Part shown: in pieces, positions 43,502 to 51,830 of the stretch | How the letters are laid out: every line of letters starts with the position of its first letter | How positions within the stretch are numbered: the first letter of the stretch is position 1 | Assembly: GCA_963665265.2 (NCBI GenBank) | Contig: OY762224.2 | Coordinates: forward strand, 4,092,001-4,156,000 | Direction: 5' to 3' | From: CAXXHQ01 sp963665265 | GTDB taxonomy: Bacteria; Planctomycetota; Planctomycetia; Pirellulales; Thermoguttaceae | DNA length: 64,000 bases | The notes under the pieces: generated by a model | The model's database searches: none | Told to the model about the DNA's origin: nothing | The model's input: only the letters and a program-made list of their open reading frames with translations | Program-made: the position numbers and the translations under genes

Positions 43502-45016
43502 ATGTCGAATCCGCCTTCCAACGCCGTTGATTATCTCCTCGCCGCCGGCAAGTCCGACGCACCCGCACTCCATTGCGACTGCCGATCGATGACCTACGCC
43601 GCGCTCCGCGAAAACGTCGCGGGACTCGCTTCCCTGCTCCTCCAAAATGGCGTCGCCAAAGGTGATCGTGTGGCTGTCCTCGCCGAGAACTGCCGCTTCT
43701 TCGTCGCCGCTTACCTCGCCGCCATGCGAGCCGGTTGTTGCGCCGTACCGATTCCGACCGACATGAACGAGGAGCGTTTTAACGAAATCGTTGAAAACCT
43801 CGGCCCGCACGCCGTCTTCGCATCGTCTCGACTCCGTCGCCGAATCGAATCCGTCGTCTCGCGATGTAATCTAATAATCATCGACGACGCGACTGCTCTC
43901 CCCGCCGCCGATTACTTCGCGACCGCTTGGCCCGCCGTCGATCCCGCTTGCGACTTGGCCGCCGTCATGCTCACTTCCGGTTCTACCGGATCGCCCAAAG
44001 GCGTCATGGTCTCGCACCGCAATATCATCGTTAACTCGCAAGATATCGTCGAGTATCTTGCTCTCAACGACTCCGATCGCGCTATGGCGGTCCTCCCATT
44101 TTACTATTGTTACGGCGCCTCGGTCCTCCACTCGCATCTCGCCGTCGGCGCCTCCGTCGTCATAAACAATCGCTTCATGTTTCCCGAAAAAGTCCTCGAC
44201 GAATTAGCCTCCGCTCGTTGCACCGGATTCGCGGGCGTTCCTTCAACCTATCAAATCCTCCTCCGAAAAACCCGTTTCACCTCCCGCCAATTTCCCGACT
44301 TGCGTTGGCTCCAGCAGGCGGGCGGAAAACTCCCCAACCCTTTCATCTGCGAACTCCTCGAAGCGTTTCCTCAAGTCAAACTCTTCGTCATGTACGGCCA
44401 GACCGAAGCCACCGCTCGACTCAGTTACCTTCCGCCCGACCGCCTCGACGATAAACTCGGCTCCGTCGGAAAAGGACTTCCTCACTCGAAATTGGAAGTC
44501 ATCAACGCCGACGGCCGTCCGGTCTCTCCCGGCTCCGATGAAATCGGCGAAATCGTCGCTTCCGGCGACAACGTCACTCTCGGCTATTGGAACGACCCCG
44601 CCGAGTCAATCAAATACTTCCGTGACGGAAAACTCTACACAGGCGACATGGCCCGACTCGATTCCGACGGTTTCATCTTCATAGTCGAGCGCGCTCGCGA
44701 CTTCATCAAAGCCCTCGGCAATCGCGTCAGTCCGAAAGAAATCGAAGAGGCGATTTCCGAAATCCCCGAGGTCGTTGAAGCCGCCGTTATCGGCGTTCCT
44801 CATGAAATCTGGGGTGAAGCGATCAAAGCCTTCGTCGTTCCCGTGAAAAAAGACGCCGTCACCGCCGAAAAAATTCGCGCGCATTGCCTTGCGCGTCTGC
44901 CGAACTATAAAATACCAGAATACGTCGAAATCGTTTCGCAGCTTCCTCGTACTAGCGCCGGAAAAATCTCTAAAGAAAAGCTCCGCCAAATCGAAGCCGC
45001 GAAACTCGCAAATTAA
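43502..45016 (+). CDS. acyl-AMP ligase (ANL superfamily)
   Basis: The 504-residue adenylate-forming enzyme has the P-loop LTSGSTGSPKGVMVSH (about 157), MYGQTEATARLSYL, the hinge region GDMARLDSDGFIFIVERARDFIK and the catalytic Lys near SAGKISKEKL. It activates a carboxylic acid and most likely loads it onto the adjacent ACP. The substrate is unknown; the context suggests a short or hydroxylated acyl group used for glycan decoration. It is followed 14 bp later by the LuxE-like gene. Confidence 0.92.
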   Translation: MSNPPSNAVDYLLAAGKSDAPALHCDCRSMTYAALRENVAGLASLLLQNGVAKGDRVAVLAENCRFFVAAYLAAMRAGCCAVPIPTDMNEERFNEIVENLGPHAVFASSRLRRRIESVVSRCNLIIIDDATALPAADYFATAWPAVDPACDLAAVMLTSGSTGSPKGVMVSHRNIIVNSQDIVEYLALNDSDRAMAVLPFYYCYGASVLHSHLAVGASVVINNRFMFPEKVLDELASARCTGFAGVPSTYQILLRKTRFTSRQFPDLRWLQQAGGKLPNPFICELLEAFPQVKLFVMYGQTEATARLSYLPPDRLDDKLGSVGKGLPHSKLEVINADGRPVSPGSDEIGEIVASGDNVTLGYWNDPAESIKYFRDGKLYTGDMARLDSDGFIFIVERARDFIKALGNRVSPKEIEEAISEIPEVVEAAVIGVPHEIWGEAIKAFVVPVKKDAVTAEKIRAHCLARLPNYKIPEYVEIVSQLPRTSAGKISKEKLRQIEAAKLAN

Positions 45017-45030
45017 CCGCTGAACCGTTC

Positions 45031-46155
45031 ATGCAAACGCCTATTGACCAACAAGTCGACGCCCTAATCCGCGGTCCGCAATACGATTCGCCGCAGGCCG
45101 ATAAAGACCTCGCGCTTACCGTCATCCTCCGCAAACTCTGTCCGCAGGTCGCCGCAAGTTGTTCTCCATACGACCGATTTCTCCGTCGATTGGGCGACGA
45201 ACCCGCCGCGTGGACCCGCACGGCCGACGTTCCTCCCGTCCCCGTCTCCATGTTCAAACAGTTCGTTCTCTCCGCCGTTCCTCCTGAGAAAGTCGTCCGC
45301 GAGTTACTCTCCTCCTCGACCACCGGCCAAGCGCCCAGCCGTATTTTTATCGATAAAACCACCGCCTTTCGACAGGCCCGCGCGCTCGCCTCCATCTTGA
45401 AAGAACATATCGGCGGCACACGTCGTCCTTACCTCGTCCTCGACGCCGCCGAGTCGGCCGGCGAAGGCGATTCGCTCACCGCGCGCGGCGCCGCCATTCG
45501 AGGCATCGGAAACTTCGCCTCTCAAACCGTCTTCGCCATGCGAAAACGCCCCGACGGCGACTTGGAAACCAATTGGTCCGCCGTCGATCAATTCTTCGAA
45601 AAATACGCCTCCGCTCCGATCATCCTTTTCGGATTCACCTTCATGGTCTGGACCCGATTCGTCGTCGAAGCCGAACGCCGCAACGTCCGCTTCTCCGCTT
45701 CGCAAGCCACCTTGCTGCACTCCGGCGGTTGGAAAAAACTATCCGCGCAAGCCGTTTCCAAAGAGGAATTCACTGGGCGAACCGCCGCCGTTCTCGGCGC
45801 CCCCGAGTCTTCCATTCTCGATTTCTACGGCATGGTTGAACAAGTCGGAACCGTCTTCGTCGATTGTCCGGCGGGCAATAAACACGCCCCCGCCTTCGCC
45901 GACGTCGTCATTCGCCGACCGAAAACCTTCGAGCCGGTCGCCCCCGGCGAAACCGGCGTCATCGAAGTGGTCAGCGTCCTACCGACCAGTTACCCCGGCC
46001 AAGCCCTCATCACCGAGGACCAAGGCCTTTTGCTCGGCGTTGACGATTGCCCGTGCGGCCGAAAAGGGAACTACTTTCGATTCACAAAACGCATCGAACG
46101 CGCTGAAGTCCGCGGCTGCGGCGATACCTTCGCGCAAGCTAGGGAGATCCGATGA
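45031..46155 (+). CDS. LuxE-like acyl-protein synthetase
   Basis: The 374-residue protein shows the LuxE pattern: an N-terminal helical region ending in VPPVPVSMFKQF, the nucleotide loop ELLSSSTTGQAPSRIFID and late DFYGMVEQVGTVFVDC. A metal-binding-like DDCPCGRKGNYF lies near the C-terminus, as in coenzyme-F390-synthetase relatives. In luciferase systems LuxE activates an acid for reduction by LuxC. No luxAB, luxD or quorum genes are present, so light production is ruled out. It overlaps the LuxC-like gene by four bases. Confidence 0.88.
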   Translation: MQTPIDQQVDALIRGPQYDSPQADKDLALTVILRKLCPQVAASCSPYDRFLRRLGDEPAAWTRTADVPPVPVSMFKQFVLSAVPPEKVVRELLSSSTTGQAPSRIFIDKTTAFRQARALASILKEHIGGTRRPYLVLDAAESAGEGDSLTARGAAIRGIGNFASQTVFAMRKRPDGDLETNWSAVDQFFEKYASAPIILFGFTFMVWTRFVVEAERRNVRFSASQATLLHSGGWKKLSAQAVSKEEFTGRTAAVLGAPESSILDFYGMVEQVGTVFVDCPAGNKHAPAFADVVIRRPKTFEPVAPGETGVIEVVSVLPTSYPGQALITEDQGLLLGVDDCPCGRKGNYFRFTKRIERAEVRGCGDTFAQAREIR

Positions 46156-47426
46156 GCGTCATTCGTTTTACTCAACAAGGAACGGAACAAGCGGGCGAAT
46201 CTCTCGCCCCGATCGTCCAATCGCTCCGCGCTCGGCGCGACGCCTTGGCCGCCATCCCCGCCTCCGCTCTCGTCGCCCTCTTCGCCGATTTCGGCGCCCG
46301 CATCATTCGCGATCCCCGTACCCGATCGCTCGAAGGCTGCATGTTCCTTTCCGCCTGGCTGAGCGTTCATAACCTCCGCCAAGTCCTCGAGCTGAACCTC
46401 AACGGCAAACCCGAATACCTCGACGCCTTCCAACCCGTCGGTCGAAACTTTCTGGCCGCCAAGCCGCAAGGCCTCGTCTCCATGTGGATGGCCGGCAACG
46501 TCTCCACCCTCCCGCTTTTTTCCCTTATTCCCGCCTTGCTCACGAAAAACGTCTGCCTCGTCAAGCTCGCGTTTCCCGACCCTAACGGCATGGACTCGCT
46601 CCTCGCCGTACTCGCGGAATCAGAGGCCGAAGGCGTCCTAGGCGCCGACGTCCTCGACTCGATCGCCGTCGTCTGGTTCGACTACCGTGATCGCTCGCTC
46701 AACGAAGAAATGTCGCTTGCCGCCGACGTGAAAATCGCCTGGGGCGGCGCCGCCGCCGTCGAGGCCATCTCCGCCCTCCCCCGCCGCGAACACTGCGTCG
46801 AAATCGTCTTCGGCCCGAAATACTCCATCGGCCTCGTCGATAAAACGCTCCTCGAGGGAGACGAAAAAAAAATCTCCGACGTCGCCGCCGCCTTCGTCCG
46901 CGACGTTGCCGTCTTCGATCAGCGAGCCTGCTCCGCTCCACAAACTATTTTTATGGAGCGTAACGCCAAAACTTCATTGCGCGAGTTCGCAGAGCAGTTT
47001 GCCGCCGCCTTCAAAAAACTCCCTTCGAAAAACGACCTCGACTCCTACACGGCTATGCAAATCGTCAACGTCCGCGCCCGCTGGGCGATGGACGAACGGC
47101 GCGACGTCGTCGCCTCGGCAGACGGTCCAAACTGGACCGTCTGCATGGACCGCGAAGTCTCACTCAAAGAAGCCGTCCAGTCCCGCACCGTCTTCCTCAC
47201 CGAAATCGACTCCTGGCGCTCCGTCGTTTCCCTCCTCTCTCCTAAAATCCAGACCGTCGGCATGGCCTTCGGCGACTCGACGGAAGCCTCCGCCTTCGCC
47301 GAAGCCGCCACACAAGCCGGCGTCGTGCGCTGCGTCCGCCCCGGCATCATGAACAACCACGAATCTCCCTGGGACGGCAAACTTCTGCTTAGCCAACTCG
47401 TCCGCTGGGTCACTTTCAAGCCATAA
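46152..47426 (+). CDS. LuxC-like acyl reductase (aldehyde-forming)
   Basis: The 424-residue protein has the LuxC architecture: WMAGNVSTLPLFSLIPALL, CLVKLAFPDPNGMDSLLAVL, IAWGGAAAVEAISALPR and the catalytic Cys in FDQRACSAPQTIFM, typical of the aldehyde dehydrogenase superfamily. It should reduce an acyl thioester (from ACP, CoA or LuxE) to an aldehyde with NADPH. It is the last gene of the decoration module, followed by probable terminators. The aldehyde could be a glycan substituent or a substrate for the split transketolase; both are speculation. Confidence 0.9.
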   Translation: MSVIRFTQQGTEQAGESLAPIVQSLRARRDALAAIPASALVALFADFGARIIRDPRTRSLEGCMFLSAWLSVHNLRQVLELNLNGKPEYLDAFQPVGRNFLAAKPQGLVSMWMAGNVSTLPLFSLIPALLTKNVCLVKLAFPDPNGMDSLLAVLAESEAEGVLGADVLDSIAVVWFDYRDRSLNEEMSLAADVKIAWGGAAAVEAISALPRREHCVEIVFGPKYSIGLVDKTLLEGDEKKISDVAAAFVRDVAVFDQRACSAPQTIFMERNAKTSLREFAEQFAAAFKKLPSKNDLDSYTAMQIVNVRARWAMDERRDVVASADGPNWTVCMDREVSLKEAVQSRTVFLTEIDSWRSVVSLLSPKIQTVGMAFGDSTEASAFAEAATQAGVVRCVRPGIMNNHESPWDGKLLLSQLVRWVTFKP

Positions 47427-47479
47427 CCCTGCGAACTTTCTTCAGCCCGTTCCTCTTCTTCACCCGCACCCATCCCCCC

Positions 47480-47540
47480 GTTGCCTTTCGGCAACATTTC
47501 TTTCCGCCGCCTAAAAAAACGCCCAAAAAAGCGTTTTTCC
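47480..47540 (+). terminator. probable terminators at end of EPS locus
   Basis: Two hairpins lie 54 bp after the LuxC-like stop: GTTGCC-tttc-GGCAAC (47480-47495) followed by a T-rich stretch, and AAAAACGC / GCGTTTTT (47515-47538) followed by TTCC. The second is weak in G/C but has a T-run in its right arm and an A-run in its left arm, so it may work in both directions. Confidence 0.55.
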
Positions 47541-47719
47541 ATCTATCGGCTTATTAACGACTTACATCGTCTCGCTCTTTTTTCTCCCCGGCCGACGCTC
47601 TCCGGCGCTCCGTTTGCGTTCAATATCTTCCGCAAGGATGCTTTAGCGAAGAGCCCTGTCCCCTCAGGCTCTTCAACGTTCGCAACTCCCTTCGCCCAAA
47701 TCTCTACACCCAACAAAAA

Positions 47720-48589
47720 ATGCACGCTCGAGAGCTTATCGAACTCGCCGCGATCGTCGCCGCCCACGGTCCGACCTTGGTCCGCGGGGTCGAACGCCTT
47801 TCCGAACGGGGATTAGAGGAGTATTGGGCAGCCTCTAAAATTCGTCTCGATCGTTGGGCCTTCGCCATGCGCGCCTTCAACGATCAGTCCGGAAACGTCA
47901 ACTACTATCGGGCCCAATGGCCGCACATCCGATCGACCCTCGAAGAAGTTCTTAGCGGCGAAACTCTCACTCGCGTTTGGGCGGCAGTACTCTGCGCCCA
48001 CGACCGCTTCCATAATCTCGCCGAATCGGCTCCCATCGCCCGTAGCGTGATGCTCGGCCATCAGGAAGCTCGCAATCGAACGCTCACCTTCTTGCTCCGC
48101 AGCTTCGGTTACAACGCCGAAGCGGCCGTCCAGCTTAACACGCTTCGCCGTCGCGTCGAACGTTGGACCGATCTCCTCATCGGTTACATCGCCGGAGAGC
48201 ACGACATCGAGGAGTTCGCCTTCGAACCCAGTCGCGCTCGCGACTTCGCCGAAGAACTACACTTCCAGAGCGGTCATTCCGGCGGGCGTCACGCTTGGCC
48301 GCTCGTTCTTGTCTCGTTGCGAGCCGCCTTCAAACAGGGATTGTCTCCCCGCAGCCCCAACGAAGACCTCAACTCTCGCATCGCATGCAGCGTTCTCTCC
48401 TGCTTCCAATCCGAGTTGTTCGACTCGACCGGGATGTTCCGTTCTCTCTGGCAAGTTCGCATGCGGAACAAAGTTTCCGACGTCCAAGGTCTACTCGGCG
48501 AAGTCTTGGGCGATTCGCCGAGCGCTCGGACCGCCGCCGCTTCTCGCTCCGTCGCCCCCGAAGCGGCACGCCGCCGCTTTAGGGCTTAA
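47720..48589 (+). CDS. conserved-looking protein of unknown function
   Basis: This 289-residue soluble, helical, Arg-rich protein has no signal peptide or recognised domain. Conspicuous stretches are YWAASKIRLDRWAFAMRAFN near residue 40 and LHFQSGHSGGRHAWPLVLVSL near residue 185. Its coding style matches its neighbours, with strong C-ending codons, so I take it as real. It lies about 290 bp after the EPS locus with terminators between, and converges on and overlaps the next minus-strand gene by 11 bp. Its relation to the EPS locus is unclear. Confidence 0.7.
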   Translation: MHARELIELAAIVAAHGPTLVRGVERLSERGLEEYWAASKIRLDRWAFAMRAFNDQSGNVNYYRAQWPHIRSTLEEVLSGETLTRVWAAVLCAHDRFHNLAESAPIARSVMLGHQEARNRTLTFLLRSFGYNAEAAVQLNTLRRRVERWTDLLIGYIAGEHDIEEFAFEPSRARDFAEELHFQSGHSGGRHAWPLVLVSLRAAFKQGLSPRSPNEDLNSRIACSVLSCFQSELFDSTGMFRSLWQVRMRNKVSDVQGLLGEVLGDSPSARTAAASRSVAPEAARRRFRA

Positions 48590-49169
48590 TCTCCGGTCCT
48601 CGCTCTTGCGGCGACTTCATCATCTCGGCCATCTCCGCCATGCGGTATTCAATCTCGAGTAGCGTCGTGGCCGTCTTCATTTGCGATTGATTGACCAGGT
48701 TCCCGATAAATTGGACCGCCGTGCCCACCAGCATCGCCAGTCCGAAAAGAATCAGATGGACTCCGTTCACGTCTTTCGGCGCAATGAGGAAAAAAAGCGT
48801 GAGCAGAAAAACGACGAACACCCAAGACATGCCGGAAATGGCGTTTTGATCAAACGACAAATTGATCGATCCGCGACGGAATATCTTTATCGAAATCACG
48901 GCCCAACCCGCGCTGAAAGCCGTCCCCAACAGCAACCCCATTCGCGCTAGGAAGTGAACTTCCGGCGGCGCGATGATCGAAAAAACGAGAAAACCGATTC
49001 CCGCGGCAATGCTAAAAACGGCCGTCGTTAGCCAAACTCCGCGATGAAATCCGCCAATTTTCTTTTGGTGCATATTACGAATCTCCTGTTCATATTTCTC
49101 TTTTAACGCCGGCGTATGTTTTTCCGACGCTAAAAGCCGATCGCGAATGGAGTCATTTCTATTCGTCAT
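48579..49169 (-). CDS. membrane partner of ECF sigma factor (possible anti-sigma factor)
   Basis: The 196-residue protein has a charged cytoplasmic N-terminus (residues 1-40) and about four membrane helices (WLTTAVFSIAAGIGFLVF, FLARMGLLLGTAFSAGWAV, MSWVFVVFLLTLFFL, LILFGLAMLVGTAVQF). A helical C-terminal tail rich in Glu and Met follows (LLEIEYRMAEMAEMM). It overlaps the ECF sigma gene by four bases, the usual arrangement of sigma/anti-sigma pairs. I do not see a classical zinc-type anti-sigma motif, so the role is inferred from coupling and topology. Confidence 0.7.
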   Translation of the reverse strand: MTNRNDSIRDRLLASEKHTPALKEKYEQEIRNMHQKKIGGFHRGVWLTTAVFSIAAGIGFLVFSIIAPPEVHFLARMGLLLGTAFSAGWAVISIKIFRRGSINLSFDQNAISGMSWVFVVFLLTLFFLIAPKDVNGVHLILFGLAMLVGTAVQFIGNLVNQSQMKTATTLLEIEYRMAEMAEMMKSPQERGPEIKP

Positions 49170-49729
49170 CGCCTCTCCTCCTTTCGCTCTAGCACGACGC
49201 GCAAGGCCTGTTTGGCATAGTGCAAGCGCGACTTCACCGTCCCCGGCGAAATCTCCAACACTTCCGCCATTTCGTCCAGCGATAAATCTTCCAGAAAAAA
49301 CAGCGTAAGCGCTTCGCGATGCGCCACGCTTAAAAGGCTCATTCCCCGATGCACTTCCTCCGCGTCGTCGAACCGGTCGTTTTCCTCCGAGGCGAAAAAT
49401 TCGTTCGCCACGTCCCCTTCCTCAAGATGATCTTGAGCGCGTCGCAAGCTCCGCCAATGACTCATCGCCGCGCATCGCGCCGTCCGATAGAGCCACGCCG
49501 GCAACCGCTCCGGTTCCCGAAGAAGGCGAATTCCCTTGAAAACCTTGATCCACGTCTGCTGCAACGCGTCCCAAGCGTCTTCCTCGCTGGCCGTCAGCCT
49601 TCGCACGTAATAAAACAATCGATCTTCCCAAAGACGAATCAAATCGTCGAAGGCTTGCTTCTCTCCGCGCTGGCAGCGCAGCACGAGCAACTCCTGCAAG
49701 ATCGTGTTTTTGTCGCGAGGCTTTTCCAT
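49166..49729 (-). CDS. ECF sigma factor
   Basis: The 187-residue sigma-70-family protein has region 2 (residues ~25-95: FDDLIRLWEDRLFYYVRRL, DALQQTWIKVFKGI, LPAWLYRTARCAAMSHWRS) and region 4 (~130-178: LSVAHREALTLFFLEDLSLDEMAEVL, ISPGTVKSRLHYAKQALR). It lacks regions 1 and 3, as expected of group 4 sigmas. GGGAAG precedes the ATG. The overlapping membrane gene is probably its regulator. Target promoters are unknown; the EPS locus and the Ser/Thr-rich gene are neighbours worth testing. Confidence 0.95.
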   Translation of the reverse strand: MEKPRDKNTILQELLVLRCQRGEKQAFDDLIRLWEDRLFYYVRRLTASEEDAWDALQQTWIKVFKGIRLLREPERLPAWLYRTARCAAMSHWRSLRRAQDHLEEGDVANEFFASEENDRFDDAEEVHRGMSLLSVAHREALTLFFLEDLSLDEMAEVLEISPGTVKSRLHYAKQALRVVLERKEERR

Positions 49730-50092
49730 CTACTCTTCCCAAGCTCCGGATAACGTCGGCTTTCATCTTAATAGCCGCTCTTTGCCGAGCAAAAGTTCAT
49801 CTCTTTCCAAGTTTTTCGCTGATTCTCTATCCCGCTAAGCCCCCCTCTGCGGCAAAAACCGGCGGCAAATCAGCCTATCTTAACGCATCAGTCGCCGGAA
49901 AATTTTCCCCAACCGTTATTTTTTAACAGAGTCGGGCCGATATTATTCTAAGCGTCCAAAGTGGCTATTGGATCGTTTCGCGGTCAAAAACGGCTCGCGG
50001 ATGATTCACGGCCGACTCGGGAATAAAACTTGATTTCGCATCGCTGGCCCTCTTTTCTTTTCACGGTCTTCGCCAAGGAAGGCAGATGAACC
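49730..50092. other. divergent intergenic region
   Basis: This region should hold promoters for the ECF sigma gene (leftwards) and the Ser/Thr-rich gene (rightwards). It is A/T-rich around 49905-49950. A GCCGATAT at 49936 resembles a flagellar sigma-28 -10 element and is listed separately. No further structure was seen. Confidence 0.4.
49918..49943 (+). promoter_or_regulatory. possible sigma-28 (FliA)-type promoter
   Basis: GCCGATAT at 49936-49943 matches seven of eight bases of the sigma-28 -10 consensus (GCCGATAA). Eleven bases upstream is only a T-rich stretch (TTATTTTTTA), a poor match to TAAAGTTT. It lies about 150 bp before the ATG of the Ser/Thr-rich gene, which sits next to a flagellar operon. 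Confidence 0.25.
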
Positions 50093-50785
50093 ATGAGCAT
50101 TTCCAGCATTAGCGGCTCGACGACGAGCACGACTACCGCCACAACCGCCTCGAGCAATTCGAGCGAGGACGCCCTTCAGGAAGCTCTAGTAAATTTTCAA
50201 AAGGCCGTCTCCTCGCAGCCGACGTTGATGAACTATCTCGACGGCTCGGCCAGCTCGTCGGACGTTCTCGATCTCTCCGAGGCAGCGATGGCCGTGGCCG
50301 ACGCTTTGAACGCCGTGAAAACAGGTTCGTCGAGCGATTCTTCCTCCGATACGACGATCGAACAAGCCCAATCGACGATCGACGAATCGCTGACGACGAT
50401 TCAATCGAAACTCAAGTCCGCCTTCCAATCGGCCGGCATCGACACGTCGGAAGAAATTGACTTGCAAATTGATTCCGACGGAAACGTGGTCGTTTCGAAC
50501 GACAATCCGCAAAAGGCGAAAATCGAAAAGCTCTTCGCGAACAATTCCGATTTGAAAAACGCCTTCGCCGAATACGTCGGCTACAGTCAGATCGCCGAAT
50601 CGACGATCCAAAACGCCGCCTATCAAGTGGCCTATGCGAAGAATCCTAAAACGGCGATCCAACAATACGCCTCCCTGTTAAACGGCTCGCTCGGCACGGT
50701 CACCCTTTCGGTCTACGGAAACACGTATACGACTGAAATGCAATCCGATTCCGGCGTGACCAATCTCTCTTCGACGACGGGTTGA
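50093..50785 (+). CDS. Ser/Thr-rich protein of unknown function
   Basis: This is a 230-residue protein without a signal peptide. The first ~25 residues are almost only Ser, Thr and small residues, followed by helical segments (EDALQEALVNFQKAVSS, SEAAMAVADALNAV, IDESLTTIQSKLKSAFQSAG) and a C-terminal part ending VTLSVYGNTYTTEM. The N-terminal style recalls flagellar hook-associated or FlgD-like proteins, such as the FlgD here, which also begins with a Ser/Thr/Gly tract. Its proximity to the flagellar operon and the sigma-28-like element suggest a flagellar or type III-exported protein. No family is recognised. Confidence 0.75.
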   Translation: MSISSISGSTTSTTTATTASSNSSEDALQEALVNFQKAVSSQPTLMNYLDGSASSSDVLDLSEAAMAVADALNAVKTGSSSDSSSDTTIEQAQSTIDESLTTIQSKLKSAFQSAGIDTSEEIDLQIDSDGNVVVSNDNPQKAKIEKLFANNSDLKNAFAEYVGYSQIAESTIQNAAYQVAYAKNPKTAIQQYASLLNGSLGTVTLSVYGNTYTTEMQSDSGVTNLSSTTG

Positions 50786-51380
50786 TTGAATCCATCGTCT
50801 TGACGGCGGCGCATCGGACAGGCTTCATTCTTGAACCAGGACCAATTTCTTGGCGCTCGGTTTATAGTCTTACGTTGTTTGGCGGCCATTTTCTATATTG
50901 AAGTAGGCAATAATTCTTTTTTTGTTTCATCCGGCCGCTGCACACGGCGAATATGAGGCGCTAATTCTCCCAAGCGAGCGTTTTGCCGGGGAACGCGAGG
51001 TTTTTTCGACGGCAGCGACGGAGAATATGGACGCATCTCAGCAGGCCTCTTTCCTAAAAACTGAATTGGCAAAGGGATAGGAAAACGCAAAACGGAGGGG
51101 TGTCCATATTCTCGGCGGTATTCTCGCAATGAGGTCCGCGCAAGTTTCGTTGCAGTCGTTCGTTACGATATTTCGACAGGTCCTTTTTACGTCGGAGCTT
51201 TTTCATTTTTTTTTGCAATCATGCGTCGTAAGGGGTTGATAGGACAATAAGTTTGGATCATTGGATCTCAGGCTCGCACGTTTTTCGCCCGTTGCGGGAA
51301 AGTCGAATAATCAAAGAGCGCGTCGCATTGTTGCGCGACGATACAGAGGAGAGTTTTAGCGGAAGGAGCGGCACAAAAAC

Positions 51381-51475
51381 AAGGATGAAGGCAGAGGGAT
51401 GAAGGATGAAAGTCGCGGCAGCAGGACGAGAGAAACAACGTAGGGAGCTGGGATGAGGGCGTAGGGCATAGGGAC
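51381..51475. repeat. purine-rich near-repeat (GGATGAAGG / GTAGGG type)
   Basis: Short imperfect repeats appear on the plus strand (aaggatgaaggcagagg, gatgaaggatgaaag, tagggagctgggatgagg, cgtagggcataggga). On the minus strand they would translate as strings such as HPSSL or ILHPSA, which turn up as spurious proteins in several phyla. I read it as a dispersed low-complexity element, not a gene. Confidence 0.5.
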
Positions 51476-51565
51476 GCAAACGCTCGCGCGGAAGAGAGGG
51501 TGAAAACGAATCGCGGGATGCGGCGCCCCCTTTGGGGTCGAAGATTTTTGGGCGAGATTCTTTTT

Positions 51566-51715
51566 CCCCGGGTTGCTGCGCACCCGGGGCTAATGGCTGC
51601 CATCCTTTCAGGATGGTAGAGAGGCGAGTAGGGAGGGAAATGAATGGCGGACTACCTTGGCGTAAACGCCAAGGCTAGAACGGCCTAAAGGCCGAGAAAG
51701 GGGCATGAATGCCCC
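51566..51715. repeat. five-hairpin palindromic repeat cluster, copy A
   Basis: Consecutive perfect palindromes: CCCCGGGT/ACCCGGGG (51566-51589), CCATCC/GGATGG (51600-51616), CCTTGGCG-taaa-CGCCAAGG (51655-51674), CGGCC-taaa-GGCCG (51681-51694) and GGGGCAT/ATGCCCC (51700-51715). The last three match copy B (54129-54189) in order and spacing, with compensatory stem changes. It lies 115 bp downstream of motB and may also act as its terminator. It resembles the REP-like hairpin families common in planctomycetes. Confidence 0.85.
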
Positions 51716-51830
51716 TCAAAGACGAGTCTTGGCTGTGGCGCAGCTTAGTGAAATAGGTCGAAAACGCGCAGCTTGATACTTGGAATCCGTATGAGAACCA
51801 GAGATCCGCCCCGCCCTATCCTCCACACGT

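Larger units (their letters stand above)
50786..51830. other. ~1 kb repeat-rich intergenic region
   Basis: No credible gene was seen; the short frames are low-complexity. Left to right it holds an A/T-rich part (50850-51260), a G/A-rich near-repetitive stretch (51381-51475) and a run of five hairpins (51566-51715). It separates the plus-strand Ser/Thr-rich gene from the minus-strand flagellar operon. Confidence 0.6.

Noticed and set aside
45031..47426. Bioluminescence operon
   Set aside because: Only LuxE- and LuxC-like genes are present; no luciferase subunits, acyl-transferase LuxD or regulator.
51268..51603. Minus-strand frames rich in Pro, Ser, Leu and His
   Set aside because: They come from the purine-rich near-repeat and show no protein-like composition.
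51566..51715. CRISPR-like array
   Set aside because: The hairpins are all different from each other and there are no identical repeats with equal spacers or cas genes.
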